Positions 1 to 5,976 of a stretch of 5,976 nucleotides of DNA are shown here, one piece after another. The position numbers and the translations under genes are program-made. Every line of letters starts with the position of its first letter. Position 1 is the stretch's first letter. The notes beneath the pieces were generated by a model. That model searched no databases and was not told the DNA's origin. It was given only the letters and a program-made list of their open reading frames with translations. The DNA lies in contig JAEYRF010000059.1 of NCBI GenBank assembly GCA_023409615.1, forward strand, positions 1 to 5,976, read 5' to 3'. The DNA comes from Bacillota bacterium. Its GTDB lineage: Bacteria; Bacillota; Clostridia; Acetivibrionales; DTU013.

Positions 1-622
1 CATGGTCTGCGGCACATTTTTGTATCGCTGTCGCAACGATATCTCTTGCTTTTCTGTCGGCCTCTTCTTTCGCTTTTGCTTCCAATTCCTTAACAAGTAT
101 CGCTAATTCATGTTTAACTTCATCTTCAACATTTCTGATAAGATACTGTTTAGCATCTTCAATCGATAATCCAGAAATTCTTTCCAACTCATCGAGTTGT
201 CTCTTCTGAAGTTCAGCGACTTTCTCCTGAATAACTTGTACCTCTTTGGTCTTCTTGTTAAGCGCTTCATCCTTCTGCTCCAGGGCTTCTACCTTTTTAT
301 CAAGGGATTCTTCCTTCTGAACCAGTCGTCTTTCCTGTCTTTGGATTTCGTTTCTTCGTTCTTTGATTTCCCTGTCCAGTTCCATTCTGCTTCTGTGAAC
401 CTCTTCTTTCGCTTCCAGAAGAGCTTCTCTCTTTTTACTTTCGGCTGTCTTCAGTGCATCATTGACAATTCTCTTTGATTCCTGTTCAGCACTGCCGATT
501 TCTGATTCTGCATCACGTTTTCTGCGGTTATATCCAATACGGAACGATATAAACGAAGCAATTGCTGCTCCTATTACAAGGCCAATAAAAATTCCAATAG
601 CCCATTCAATAATAACACACAC
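1..622 (-). CDS. rny: Ribonuclease Y, N-terminal part (partial, 3' end outside window)
   Basis: This is the N-terminal ~205 residues of RNase Y, the membrane-anchored endoribonuclease that starts mRNA decay in many Firmicutes. An N-terminal hydrophobic helix (about residues 6-25, IEWAIGIFIGLVIGAAIA) is followed by a basic stretch (YNRRKR). Then comes a long charged coiled coil rich in Glu, Lys, Arg and Gln, with family-like segments KREALLEAKEEVHRSR, ERRNEIQRQERRLVQKEESLD and LERISGLSIEDAKQYL. The visible part ends at AIQKCAADH, matching ALQRCAADH at about residue 205 of the B. subtilis protein, just before the KH domain. The KH and HD catalytic domains lie beyond the window edge. There is no in-frame ATG near the start. 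The in-frame choices are GTG at 622, which overlaps the Shine-Dalgarno, ATT at 613, which has ideal spacing, and a TTG at 643 with no ribosome site. The GTG is used here as the conservative boundary. Identity is very secure; the start is not. Confidence 0.93.
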   Translation of the reverse strand, partial: MCVIIEWAIGIFIGLVIGAAIASFISFRIGYNRRKRDAESEIGSAEQESKRIVNDALKTAESKKREALLEAKEEVHRSRMELDREIKERRNEIQRQERRLVQKEESLDKKVEALEQKDEALNKKTKEVQVIQEKVAELQKRQLDELERISGLSIEDAKQYLIRNVEDEVKHELAILVKELEAKAKEEADRKARDIVATAIQKCAADH

Positions 623-628
623 CTCCTT
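622..628 (-). promoter_or_regulatory. Ribosome binding site of rny
   Basis: The minus strand reads AAGGAGG, a near-perfect Shine-Dalgarno. Its last G is also the first base of the in-frame GTG at 622-620. Eight bases separate it from the ATT at 613-611. This site decides the start question: normal spacing favours ATT 613 (or 610), while a conventional start codon exists only at GTG 622, with no spacing at all. Confidence 0.85.
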
Positions 629-629
629 G

Positions 630-643
630 TATTCAGTTTTCAA
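630..643 (-). other. boxA-like 14-mer in the rny leader
   Basis: The minus strand reads TTGAAAACTGAATA. This matches the downstream half of the boxA-type element common in Firmicutes rRNA leaders and 16S-23S spacers (TGYTCTTTGAAAACT). The upstream half, which carries the NusB/S10-binding core, is not present: CGACCA stands there instead of a TGTTCT-like sequence. It could be chance, or a remnant. Low confidence in function. Confidence 0.2.
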
Positions 644-670
644 TGGTCGTGCCGGTCGTATGGGCGAGCA

Positions 671-686
671 GTTGACTTTAGTCAAC
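671..686 (-). repeat. Perfect 6-bp hairpin, loop of four
   Basis: GTTGAC and GTCAAC (686-681 and 676-671) form a perfect stem with the loop TAAA when read on the minus strand. It lies centrally in the rny leader. Its outer two base pairs compete with a possible longer-range helix using 690-685. No poly-U follows, so it is not a terminator. Confidence 0.6.
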
Positions 687-690
687 GACC

Positions 691-709
691 AGCCCCGGAT
701 AAACCGGCT
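691..709 (-). repeat. Bulged hairpin in the rny leader
   Basis: On the minus strand AGCCGG (709-704) can pair with CCGGGGCT (698-691), giving six GC-rich pairs with a two-base bulge and a five-base loop. The first arm is almost identical to the GCCGGT segment that can instead pair with ACCGGC at 656-651, so the two folds exclude each other. Confidence 0.45.
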
Positions 710-720
710 ATTCATACATT

Positions 721-740
721 CGGATGGCTTGCGCCATCCG
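721..740 (-). repeat. 8-bp hairpin with GNRA tetraloop
   Basis: CGGATGGC and GCCATCCG form a perfect 8-bp stem closing a GCAA loop when read on the minus strand; GCAA belongs to the stable GNRA class, which argues for an RNA function in the rny sense direction. It lies close to the expected 5' end of the transcript from the upstream promoter, where a stable hairpin would protect a 5' end. A transcript from the downstream promoter would start inside it and lose it. AATGTATGAATA follows rather than a T-run, so it does not look like a terminator for folD. Confidence 0.7.
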
Positions 741-742
741 TT

Positions 743-770
743 ATTATACGAAATACAAATTAATTGTAAA
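743..770 (-). promoter_or_regulatory. Second possible sigma-A promoter for rny (P2)
   Basis: On the minus strand TTTACA (770-765) and a perfect TATAAT (748-743) are separated by 16 bases. The predicted start is near 737, inside the GNRA hairpin. Its -35 shares five bases with the -10 of P1, so the two promoters would exclude each other on one DNA molecule. The -10 is better than that of P1 and the -35 is weaker. Which one is used cannot be decided by eye. Confidence 0.5.
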
Positions 771-791
771 CTTATTTAATTTTTATGTCAA
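763..791 (-). promoter_or_regulatory. Sigma-A promoter for rny (P1)
   Basis: On the minus strand a perfect -35 TTGACA (791-786) and -10 TACAAT (768-763) are separated by exactly 17 AT-rich bases. It lies just after the folD stop codon and points into rny. The predicted start near 757 gives a leader of about 135-145 nt. Its presence indicates that rny is, at least in part, transcribed independently of the upstream operon. No terminator was seen between folD and this promoter, so read-through from folD remains possible. Confidence 0.8.
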
Positions 792-821
792 GAAAAACTA
801 AACTGCCAGTAGATTGTAACA

Positions 822-1664
822 TCAGTTGTTTGCCGCTGTAATGGTATTCTTCATAAGCATTGTAATAGTCATTGGCCCAGCTCCTCCCGGAACAGGCGTG
901 ATTGCGGAAGCAACCTCTGAAGCACTTAAGAATTCAACATCACCCACAAGTTTTCCATTATCAAGGCGGTTAATTCCAACATCAATAACAACTGCGCCGG
1001 GCTTGATGAAGCTTCCATCTATGAATTCAGCCTTACCAATTGCCGCAATCAGGATATCAGCTCTCCGGCATACCTGTTTTAGATCACGAGTCTTTGAATG
1101 GCAAATTGTCACTGTGCCGTTTGCTGCCAACAGCAGCATTGCCATTGGTTTGCCGACGATATTGCTTCTGCCGACCACAACACATTCTTTGCCCTCAACC
1201 TTCGTACCGCTCTCCTTTATCAATTCCATGATACCTGCGGGCGTGCATGGCAGAAATTTCGGATTCCCGGTCATTATACGTCCGACATTCGCAGGGTGGA
1301 ACGCGTCAACGTCCTTATCCGGACTGATTGCATTAATAATCTTCTCTTCATTTATGTGATTAGGAAGAGGCAGTTGAACAAGAATCCCGCTGACCTTCGG
1401 ATCGTTATTCAGTTCTGTGATCAGATTAAGAAGATGCGCCTCACTTGTCTCTGCCTTAAGTAAATGCTGGTATGACTCTATACCGAGCTCCTCACAAGCT
1501 TTCTTCTTCCTGCCGACATAAACTTGTGATGCCGGATCTTCGCCGACCAGTACTACAGCAAGTCCAGGAGATATCCCTCTGGACTTCAGTTCATTGACAT
1601 CATCCTTAAGTTGAAGTCTTATTTTTTTTGCCAGTTCCGTGCCGCTCAATATTTTTGCACTCAT
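822..1664 (-). CDS. folD: Bifunctional methylenetetrahydrofolate dehydrogenase / methenyltetrahydrofolate cyclohydrolase
   Basis: FolD interconverts 5,10-methylene-, 5,10-methenyl- and 10-formyl-tetrahydrofolate in the cytoplasm, supplying one-carbon units for purines and formyl-methionine. At 280 residues it is full length for the family. The catalytic region reads YVGRKKKA (Tyr49, catalytic Lys53), followed by GILVQLPLP with Gln97 and DKDVDAFHP with Asp120, matching the E. coli Lys54, Gln98 and Asp121 set. The Rossmann NADP-binding half holds PCTPAGIMELI, VVVGRSNIVGKPMA (about 152-165) and ICHSKT. The C-terminal signature ITPVPGGAGPMT has Ala where Val is usual, a mild change. The ATG lies 2 nt after the stop of the YgiQ gene, and its ribosome site is made of the last YgiQ codons, so the two are probably translationally coupled. 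The stop is TGA. A standalone rny promoter follows directly. Identity is secure. Confidence 0.98.
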   Translation of the reverse strand: MSAKILSGTELAKKIRLQLKDDVNELKSRGISPGLAVVLVGEDPASQVYVGRKKKACEELGIESYQHLLKAETSEAHLLNLITELNNDPKVSGILVQLPLPNHINEEKIINAISPDKDVDAFHPANVGRIMTGNPKFLPCTPAGIMELIKESGTKVEGKECVVVGRSNIVGKPMAMLLLAANGTVTICHSKTRDLKQVCRRADILIAAIGKAEFIDGSFIKPGAVVIDVGINRLDNGKLVGDVEFLSASEVASAITPVPGGAGPMTITMLMKNTITAANN

Positions 1665-1666
1665 TT

Positions 1667-3607
1667 TTAATCACCCTTTCGATTTAATTTCAGTTTTCTC
1701 TTATGTCCCGATCGCTTGGTCTTAACCCTTTGGGTAGTGGTTCTACTTTCTTTTGTATTAATCTTCTTCTTACTGTTTTGCTTCTCAGGTTTGCCTTTCT
1801 TTACTTCCTTTCGTTGGAACGCCGGCCACACAAGACATTCCTTGCCATGGCCGATTAAATCTTCTCTTCCCGCCAAGCGCAAGGCTTCTCGAACCAGAGG
1901 CAGGTTTTCCTTTCGCTTGTACTGTAGAAGTGCCCTCTGCATAGCTTTTTCTTTCTGAGTAACGGGAACATATACCTTCTCCATTGTTCTTGGGTCAAGA
2001 GATGTATAGAACATGCATGTAGATAGTGTACCCGGGGTTGGATAGAAATCCTGTACCTGTTCGGGTGTATAGCCGGTTTGTTTCAGAAATAGGGCAAGTT
2101 CTATCGCAGCGTTCAAATCACTGCCGGGATGGCTTGATATGAGGTATGGCACCAGATATTGCTCTTTTCCTATCTCCTTATTTATCTGATAGAATTTCTT
2201 TACAAATGAATCATAAACTTTCCTGCCTGGTTTCCCCATCTTCTCAAGTACTCTGTCAACAACGTGCTCAGGCGCCACCTTCAATTGGCCACTGACATGA
2301 TGTTCGCACAATTCCTTAAAAAAATCATCATTCTTATCAAGCATCAGGTAATCATATCTTATACCGGAACGAATAAATACTTTTTTAACCTCCGGGATCG
2401 CTCTGAGTTTACGCAATAGCTCAAGGTACTCACGGTGATCGACCTTAAGGTTTTTGCATGGTGCAGGATAGAGACATTGTTTGCTTTTACATGTTCCATG
2501 AGTCTTTTGAAAATCACATGATGTGTTTCTGAAATTAGCTGTAGGCCCTCCTAGGTCATGAATATAACCTTTAAACCCGGGCTGCCAGATTATCTTTTTA
2601 GCCTCATTCAGTATGGATGCCTGGCTGCGCTTTTGTACAGTTCTTCCCTGATGAAAGTTAAGCGCACAGAAAGAGCATCCTCCGTAACAGCCTCTGTGGC
2701 TTGTTATACTGAATTCAACTTCATTTATTGCAGGAATACCACCGGCTTCGATGTAAGAAGGATGGAATGTTCTTTCGTATGGTAGTGCGTAAACCCTGTC
2801 AAGTTCTTTTTCTGTCAAAGGATAAGCAGGAGGATTCTGTACAACAAACTTGTTTTCATGAGGCTGAACGAGCAACTGTCCGTTTATAGCATCCTGTTCG
2901 TTATATTGAATCATGAAAGCTTTTGCGTACTCTCTCTTACTTAGTACCGTATTTTCGTAAGAAGGAAGCATTAAAAGTTCTGTATCAGGTATTTCAGATT
3001 CTTCAGCCAACCATGCTGTTCCTCTGACATCACGGATCTGCTTGACTGGATGACCTTTTGCTAATAATTTAGCAATCTCTATTATGGGTTTCTCCCCCAT
3101 CCCATAAACGAGCAAATCGGCCTGGCTGTCCAGAAGAATGGAACGGCGCACTTTATCGTCCCAATAATCATAATGTGCAAATCTTCTGAGACTTGCTTCA
3201 ATGCCGCCAATTATGACCGGGATCCCTTTAAAGACCTCACGTATCTTATTCGAATATACAATGACCGCACGATCCGGCCGGAATCCAGCTTTTCCTCCCG
3301 GCGAGTAGCTGTCATTACTGCGGGTTTTCTTACTCGCTGTATAATGGCTAACCATTGAATCAATAACTCCGGACGAGATGAAAACGCCGTATTTAGGACG
3401 TCCTAACGTCATGAAGTTATTATTAATCCTCCAATTTGGCTGAGCAATGATTCCAACCCGATAGCCTTCTTTCTCAAGCAATCTGGTTAGAATAGCATGT
3501 CCGAAGCTTGGATGGTCTACATATGCATCACCGCTTATAAAAAGGAAGTCCAGGCTGTCCCAGCCCCGTTCTTCCATATCTGCCCTGTTCATAGGTAAAA
3601 ATGGCAT
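1667..3607 (-). CDS. YgiQ-family radical SAM protein
   Basis: This 646-residue protein belongs to the YgiQ (UPF0313) family of radical SAM proteins, whose substrate is unknown. The N-terminus has the family signature [19 protein letters not shown] and [13 protein letters not shown] (about 27-38), in a B12-binding-like Rossmann region. Residues 303-321 carry the radical SAM cluster motif CYGGCSFC (Cys307, Cys311, Cys314), which binds the 4Fe-4S/SAM centre. Four more cysteines follow at 364, 373, 378 and 384 in a compact loop. A DUF3362-like region (about 500-595, including DFYPTPGT and GREDLIGHG) is followed by a very basic, low-complexity tail (600-646) rich in Lys, Arg, Thr and Ser. The ATG is preceded by GAGGAG at 6 nt, and the reading starts exactly at the family N-terminus. 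It lies 31 nt after the TPR gene and 2 nt before folD. The ygiQ symbol is used for E. coli; the family assignment is secure, the function unknown. Confidence 0.95.
   Translation of the reverse strand: MPFLPMNRADMEERGWDSLDFLFISGDAYVDHPSFGHAILTRLLEKEGYRVGIIAQPNWRINNNFMTLGRPKYGVFISSGVIDSMVSHYTASKKTRSNDSYSPGGKAGFRPDRAVIVYSNKIREVFKGIPVIIGGIEASLRRFAHYDYWDDKVRRSILLDSQADLLVYGMGEKPIIEIAKLLAKGHPVKQIRDVRGTAWLAEESEIPDTELLMLPSYENTVLSKREYAKAFMIQYNEQDAINGQLLVQPHENKFVVQNPPAYPLTEKELDRVYALPYERTFHPSYIEAGGIPAINEVEFSITSHRGCYGGCSFCALNFHQGRTVQKRSQASILNEAKKIIWQPGFKGYIHDLGGPTANFRNTSCDFQKTHGTCKSKQCLYPAPCKNLKVDHREYLELLRKLRAIPEVKKVFIRSGIRYDYLMLDKNDDFFKELCEHHVSGQLKVAPEHVVDRVLEKMGKPGRKVYDSFVKKFYQINKEIGKEQYLVPYLISSHPGSDLNAAIELALFLKQTGYTPEQVQDFYPTPGTLSTCMFYTSLDPRTMEKVYVPVTQKEKAMQRALLQYKRKENLPLVREALRLAGREDLIGHGKECLVWPAFQRKEVKKGKPEKQNSKKKINTKESRTTTQRVKTKRSGHKRKLKLNRKGD
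1671..1679 (-). promoter_or_regulatory. Ribosome binding site of folD inside the ygiQ 3' end
   Basis: The minus strand reads AAAGGGTGA, an imperfect Shine-Dalgarno whose AAGGGTG core ends 7 nt before the folD ATG. It lies within the last codons of the upstream radical SAM gene, so ribosomes finishing that gene stop on top of it. Confidence 0.7.
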
Positions 3608-3613
3608 CTTTTT

Positions 3614-3619
3614 CTCCTC
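3614..3619 (-). promoter_or_regulatory. Ribosome binding site of the YgiQ-family gene
   Basis: GAGGAG on the minus strand lies 6 nt before the ATG at 3607. It supports this start over the later in-frame Met6. The 31-nt gap to the TPR gene holds no promoter or terminator that I can see. Confidence 0.8.
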
Positions 3620-3638
3620 ATATTCATTTTCAACTAAT

Positions 3639-5372
3639 TTATGAAATCAACTTCTTAAATTCTTTTTTACCTCTCATGCCGTCGAATGCGCGATTTCCGC
3701 TGACTTCATTTCGCACCTTTGGGTCAAGTTCCATTGCCTTTTGCAGATTTGCCATAGAGATGTCATTACGTCTGAGAAGTGCGTATATTGTGGCTAAATG
3801 ATAATATAACTCGCTATCAGACGGCTTAATCTCCAAGGCTGATTTATAGGCATCTATTGCATCATTGTAATTGTGCATCTCAGTTAGTACAGAGCCAAGA
3901 TAATAATATATTTCCAATCCGTCCGGGTTTATATCCAAAGCATTCCTGTATGCCGTAACGGCTTGTGCATATCTGCCCTCTTCATAAAGGCAAACTCCCA
4001 TATTGAAATAAAGACTGTCATTTTTTCTATTTCTTCTGATACCCTCTTCATAAATCTCAAGTGCTTCTTCTCTTCTTCCCATCGTTGAGAGTAGTATCCC
4101 AAGATTATTGTATGCTTCTGAAAAGTCCGGGTTAATAGCTATGGCTGAATGATAAGCTTCAATTGCAGCCTTTTCATTTCCTTCTTCCTCATGTGCAGAT
4201 GCCATGTTGTAATAACTCCTGAAACAATCAGGTTTACATCGAATTGCTTCGACATAGCAGTTGATTGCTTCTTTCCAATGGGCTGTTTTGAAGTATGCGC
4301 AAGCTTTTCCATACCAGGCTTGATAACTATCGGGATTAATCCGTATCAGCTTTTCATATATGTTGACAGCTTCTTGTGTTTTATTCTGCTTCATCAGCAC
4401 CTTTCCCAGTTCATCCAGTACCTCCGCCGAATCTGATTGAATCAATAATGACTTTTTCAGTTCCTCTTCAGCATCCTGCAATTTTCCGGCTTCCCGGAAC
4501 AGTACTCCCCAAACAAAATGTGTACGGTAATTACCTTCTTCTGCATTTATTTTCTTCAGCGTCTCGAGCCCTTTCTCCCTTTCGCCCGTTTTTACATATG
4601 AAAAAGAGAGATTTTCAAGTGCCTGCCGGTTTTCAGGGTTTAGCTCCATAACCCTCTCAAAGTATTTACAGGCTTTGTTATATTGATTCAGCATGTAATA
4701 CGTATTGCCCATGTTATAGTAAATTTCCTGACGACTCAGTACATCCTCACCTGCCAGTTCAAGTGCTTTCTTGTATGCTCCAAGTGCGTCGTTAAACCTT
4801 TCCATCTGAAAGCACAGTCCTGCATGGTTGAAATAAAGCATATAAGAGCTTCCTGCCAGTTTACAGAGGGTTTCATATATATAAAATGAATCCTCAAGGT
4901 TCTTGTCCTGGATCATAGCATGTACATGATTAAGGCATTTCTTAAAGTTTTTCTGTATTTCTTCAGGAAGTGTTCCAATATCATTCATGATCTCGATCGT
5001 CTGCTTATCCCTGATCAGCGGATTGATTCCCATTTGAGGCAGCGATTGTGTCTCCTTCTGCCGGGCACTGAAACTGACCTTCTCGACAAGACCTGTATAA
5101 ATCCCTCCGTTTTTAAACCTTCTGTTCATTATAATATAATCCATAATGATAAAGCTCATCGGAAGAATCAGTCCAAACAAAACAAATATAATTTCCAGCG
5201 GCAGTAATACCTCAACATCATTAATAAAGCTGCGAAGAGCCAGTGCAGCCGTAAAAATCTGGGCGCATACCGGTATCAACATGACAAGACTTTTTCTTCT
5301 GAAGAAACGATAAAACGAATACATCAGTAACAGTATCATCAAAAAGACGTTGAAACCGTTGACAACAGTCAC
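3639..5372 (-). CDS. Membrane-anchored TPR-repeat protein, function unknown
   Basis: This 577-residue protein has three predicted membrane helices (about 7-23, 29-48 and 57-80). The loops RFFRRK and MNRRFK are positive while NDVEV is acidic, so the long C-terminal part should face the cytoplasm with the N-terminus outside. A linker (about 85-175) leads into roughly eleven tandem TPR units of about 34 residues (177 to 553). They show the usual pattern: W/Y-x-x-L/M-G at helix A, A near position 20 and an INPD/LNPE type end, for example [19 protein letters not shown] and [20 protein letters not shown]. The end (KKEFKKLIS) resembles the common capping tail of TPR proteins. TPR arrays hold partner proteins, so a scaffold at the membrane is the natural guess. 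The start is GTG with GGGAGG 7 nt upstream; the gene begins 16 nt after the ftsK/spoIIIE stop and precedes the YgiQ gene. The partner is unknown. Architecture is secure, the role is not. Confidence 0.92.
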   Translation of the reverse strand: MTVVNGFNVFLMILLLMYSFYRFFRRKSLVMLIPVCAQIFTAALALRSFINDVEVLLPLEIIFVLFGLILPMSFIIMDYIIMNRRFKNGGIYTGLVEKVSFSARQKETQSLPQMGINPLIRDKQTIEIMNDIGTLPEEIQKNFKKCLNHVHAMIQDKNLEDSFYIYETLCKLAGSSYMLYFNHAGLCFQMERFNDALGAYKKALELAGEDVLSRQEIYYNMGNTYYMLNQYNKACKYFERVMELNPENRQALENLSFSYVKTGEREKGLETLKKINAEEGNYRTHFVWGVLFREAGKLQDAEEELKKSLLIQSDSAEVLDELGKVLMKQNKTQEAVNIYEKLIRINPDSYQAWYGKACAYFKTAHWKEAINCYVEAIRCKPDCFRSYYNMASAHEEEGNEKAAIEAYHSAIAINPDFSEAYNNLGILLSTMGRREEALEIYEEGIRRNRKNDSLYFNMGVCLYEEGRYAQAVTAYRNALDINPDGLEIYYYLGSVLTEMHNYNDAIDAYKSALEIKPSDSELYYHLATIYALLRRNDISMANLQKAMELDPKVRNEVSGNRAFDGMRGKKEFKKLIS

Positions 5373-5379
5373 AAAGATC

Positions 5380-5386
5380 CCTCCCT
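5380..5386 (-). promoter_or_regulatory. Ribosome binding site supporting the GTG start of the TPR gene
   Basis: The minus strand reads AGGGAGG, ending 7 nt before the GTG at 5372-5370. It lies in the 16-nt gap after the ftsK/spoIIIE stop codon. The next in-frame ATG (Met12) would cut into the first membrane helix and has no comparable ribosome site, so the GTG start is preferred. Confidence 0.8.
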
Positions 5387-5388
5387 GC

Positions 5389-5976
5389 CTATTCTTTGTC
5401 AGCCATCTGCATTTCGTGCCACTGTTGTTTGGAAATCAGTAGTTGCCTGGGTTTACTTCCTTCAAAACCACCAATGATACCTCTTGCCTCCATCTGATCA
5501 ACTATTCTCGCAGCTCTTGCGTATCCAACCTTGAATTTGCGCTGAATTAATGAGACAGAAGCCTGACCGGCGTCAACAACCATTTCAATTGCTCTTGGCA
5601 GCAACTCATCTCTATCTGTGTTGTCGCTATTGTATGGGGAGTCCTCATTATTGATTTCCTCTATAATATTATCATCATAATCGACATTCCCCTGTGCTTT
5701 AACAAACTCTACCACTTTTTCTACTTCACTGTCGGTAATGTTGGCTCCCTGCGCTCTCAAAGGCTTTGTCTTTCCAACCGGATGAAGCAGCATATCTCCT
5801 CTGCCAAGCAGTTTTTCAGCTCCGGCCATGTCGAGTATCGTTCTCGAATCGATCTGGGAGGATACTGCGAAGGAGATCCTTGATGGGATATTAGCCTTAA
5901 TTACACCTGTAATAACATCGACAGATGGCCTCTGCGTAGCTATTACCAAATGCATTCCGGCTGCTCTTGCCATCTG
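5389..5976 (-). CDS. ftsK: DNA translocase FtsK/SpoIIIE, C-terminal part (partial, 5' end outside window)
   Basis: These are the last ~195 residues of an FtsK/SpoIIIE-family ATPase, which pumps chromosomal DNA across the division or sporulation septum. The fragment begins in the RecA-like motor after the Walker motifs, with [17 protein letters not shown], then [19 protein letters not shown], and [20 protein letters not shown], all family hallmarks. A short acidic linker (about 97-123, many Asp/Glu/Asn) joins the motor to the winged-helix gamma domain (about 124-180). That domain includes [20 protein letters not shown] and EGSKPRQLL, and it reads the orienting sequences (KOPS/SRS) on DNA. The reading frame is open to the window edge, so the true start is upstream; the Met at 5973 is internal. 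The stop is TAG. Whether this is the SpoIIIE, SftA or vegetative FtsK paralogue cannot be told without the N-terminal part. Confidence 0.96.
   Translation of the reverse strand, partial: QMARAAGMHLVIATQRPSVDVITGVIKANIPSRISFAVSSQIDSRTILDMAGAEKLLGRGDMLLHPVGKTKPLRAQGANITDSEVEKVVEFVKAQGNVDYDDNIIEEINNEDSPYNSDNTDRDELLPRAIEMVVDAGQASVSLIQRKFKVGYARAARIVDQMEARGIIGGFEGSKPRQLLISKQQWHEMQMADKE

Larger units (their letters stand above)
623..757 (-). promoter_or_regulatory. Structured 5' leader of rny
   Basis: This is roughly 135 nt of non-coding leader between the likely transcription start of the upstream promoter and the rny ribosome site. In transcript order it holds an 8-bp GNRA-capped hairpin (740-721), a bulged hairpin (709-704 with 698-691) and a 6-bp hairpin (686-681 with 676-671, loop of four). 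A duplicated ACGACC follows (659-654 and 650-645), either copy of which can pair with GGTCGT at 690-685. GCCGGT at 708-703 can also pair with ACCGGC at 656-651, which would break the bulged hairpin. No U-tract terminator and no Shine-Dalgarno-sequestering CCTCC are visible. It does not match any riboswitch class that I recognise. The structure is inferred by eye from base pairing. Confidence 0.5.

Noticed and set aside
197..478. Plus-strand open frame of 93 codons, rich in Phe and Leu
   Set aside because: It is the antisense of the RNase Y coiled coil: Glu and Lys codons read backwards give Phe and Leu. No ribosome site and no family resemblance.
721..740. 8-bp hairpin considered as a terminator
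   Set aside because: No U-tract follows on either strand (AATGTATG on the minus strand, TTATTATAC on the plus strand), and it lies downstream of a promoter for the next gene.
462..779. Plus-strand open frame of 105 codons across the rny start and leader
   Set aside because: It runs through the rny 5' end, its leader hairpins and the P2 promoter region, has no convincing ribosome site, and its product is low-complexity with no recognisable domain.
790..835. Possible rho-independent terminator for folD
   Set aside because: There is a short T-run on the minus strand (797-793), but the bases before it form no convincing GC-rich stem. The rny -35 starts directly after it.
826..1359. Plus-strand open frame of 177 codons
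   Set aside because: It lies fully antisense to folD, which has all its catalytic motifs, and its product resembles no known family.
3608..3638. Possible promoter or terminator between the TPR and YgiQ genes
   Set aside because: The 31-nt gap has only a Shine-Dalgarno and AT-rich filler; no -35/-10 pair or stem-loop is visible.
3700..4850. Repetitive DNA considered as tandem repeats or CRISPR
   Set aside because: The periodicity of about 102 bp is the TPR repeat at protein level. The units are strongly diverged at the DNA level and have no spacers.

Overview
The window looks like a chromosomal housekeeping segment of a low-to-moderate GC Gram-positive (Clostridia-like Firmicutes) bacterium. 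The grounds are a SpoIIIE/FtsK-type translocase C-terminus, RNase Y (rny), strong AGGAGG-type ribosome binding sites, GTG start use and AT-rich sigma-A-type promoters. The species cannot be told from the sequence alone. All five genes lie on the minus strand, so transcription runs from the high coordinates to the low ones. I see no insertion sequence, phage gene, tRNA, rRNA or CRISPR array.

Layout in transcription order: (1) the 3' end of an ftsK/spoIIIE DNA translocase gene (5976-5389, 5' end outside the window); (2) after 16 nt, a GTG-started gene for a 577-residue protein with three predicted N-terminal membrane helices and about eleven TPR repeats (5372-3639); (3) after 31 nt, a YgiQ-family radical SAM protein (3607-1667); (4) after 2 nt, folD, the bifunctional folate dehydrogenase/cyclohydrolase (1664-822). 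These four are tightly packed, each with a good Shine-Dalgarno site, and no promoter or terminator is visible between them, so they probably form one operon. (5) A non-coding stretch of about 200 nt (821-623) holds one or two sigma-A promoters and a hairpin-rich leader. It drives rny, whose first ~200 codons run off the low-coordinate edge.

The genes share no single pathway. SpoIIIE/FtsK moves chromosomal DNA through the septum, FolD makes one-carbon folates, RNase Y starts mRNA decay at the membrane, and the TPR and YgiQ proteins have no assigned role. In Bacillus subtilis, spoIIIE and rny also lie in the same chromosomal neighbourhood, so this looks like a variant of an old Firmicutes gene block.

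The most interesting parts are the structured rny leader with mutually exclusive helices, the odd rny start (no ATG; a GTG inside the Shine-Dalgarno, or an ATT at ideal spacing), and the uncharacterised membrane-anchored TPR protein. I found no clear previously undescribed defence or mobile system.
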